A stretch of 5,747 nt of DNA, taken from NCBI GenBank assembly GCA_031269415.1, contig JAISZF010000250.1, forward strand, positions 1 to 5,747, in the 5' to 3' direction. Position 1 is the first letter of the stretch. Each line of letters begins with the position of its first letter. The position numbers and the translations under genes are program-made. The notes beneath the pieces were generated by a model. That model made no database searches. It was given only the letters and a program-made list of their open reading frames with translations, and was not told where the DNA came from. The DNA comes from Clostridiales bacterium (GTDB taxonomy: Bacteria > Bacillota > Clostridia > Lachnospirales > WQUN01). This document shows, in pieces, positions 5,655 through 5,747 of the stretch.

Positions 5655-5713
5655 TCTCGGGTGCGCGCGAATTATATTTTTTTGGCCTAATTATAATATC
5701 ACACTTCCCGAGA
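5655..5713. promoter_or_regulatory. Possible regulated promoter for a gene beyond the window
   Basis: The inverted repeat TCTCGGG (5655-5661) and CCCGAGA (5707-5713) flanks AT-rich DNA holding an exact -10 hexamer TATAAT (5692-5697). No convincing -35 hexamer is present. An AGGAG at 5727-5731 could be the ribosome-binding site of a gene starting near or past the window edge, but no start at good spacing is visible. The arrangement resembles a promoter between operator half-sites; this is inference. Confidence 0.3.
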
Positions 5714-5747
5714 TTTGGGGATTATTAGGAGATTGTTAATTTACTCG

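Noticed and set aside
5573..5747. Direct repeat ATTTACTCG at 5573-5581 and 5739-5747, as a possible target-site duplication of a small element.
   Set aside because: The sequence between shows no terminal inverted repeats at the right positions, and a nine-base AT-rich repeat over this distance can arise by chance.

Overview
This is bacterial DNA. Every gene lies on the + strand with Shine-Dalgarno sites, and the one tRNA sits behind a perfect consensus sigma-70 promoter and in front of an intrinsic terminator. The sequence does not fix the taxon. The metabolic genes are fairly GC-rich and the intergenic DNA is clearly AT-rich, which would suit several anaerobic lineages such as spirochaetes or clostridia (inference only).

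Layout. Positions 1-57 hold the last codons of an upstream gene. Positions 58-348 are mostly non-coding, with short CTATG-type repeats and two reading-frame fragments that look like debris. Positions 349-1073 carry a two-gene HEPN/MNT module: a HI0074-type HEPN protein followed by a minimal nucleotidyltransferase, overlapping by one base. These genes are AT-rich, unlike the operon that follows, and look horizontally acquired. Positions 1074-1429 contain a decayed GC-rich reading frame with an in-frame stop, then an AT-rich promoter region with palindromes.

Positions 1430-5268 are a tight three-gene operon: an atypical PfkB-family sugar kinase, 6-phosphogluconate dehydrogenase (gnd), and a LarA-family nickel-pincer hydroxyacid racemase/epimerase. 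The first two genes overlap by ATGA, and the third begins 12 bases after the second. The LarA superfamily is known to include D-gluconate 2-epimerases. The set therefore suggests a sugar-acid route: a 2-epimeric aldonate such as D-mannonate is epimerised to D-gluconate by LarA, phosphorylated by the PfkB kinase, and oxidatively decarboxylated by Gnd to ribulose 5-phosphate. This pathway is inferred from gene content and motifs; the kinase substrate is the weakest link.

Positions 5269-5747 begin with an orphan ribosome-binding site identical to the one used for larA, then a long hairpin without a U tract, which may mark a lost or truncated fourth gene. A consensus promoter, tRNA-Thr(CGU) and its terminator follow. 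The last ~170 bases are AT-rich and hold two inverted repeats and a possible -10 element for a gene beyond the window.
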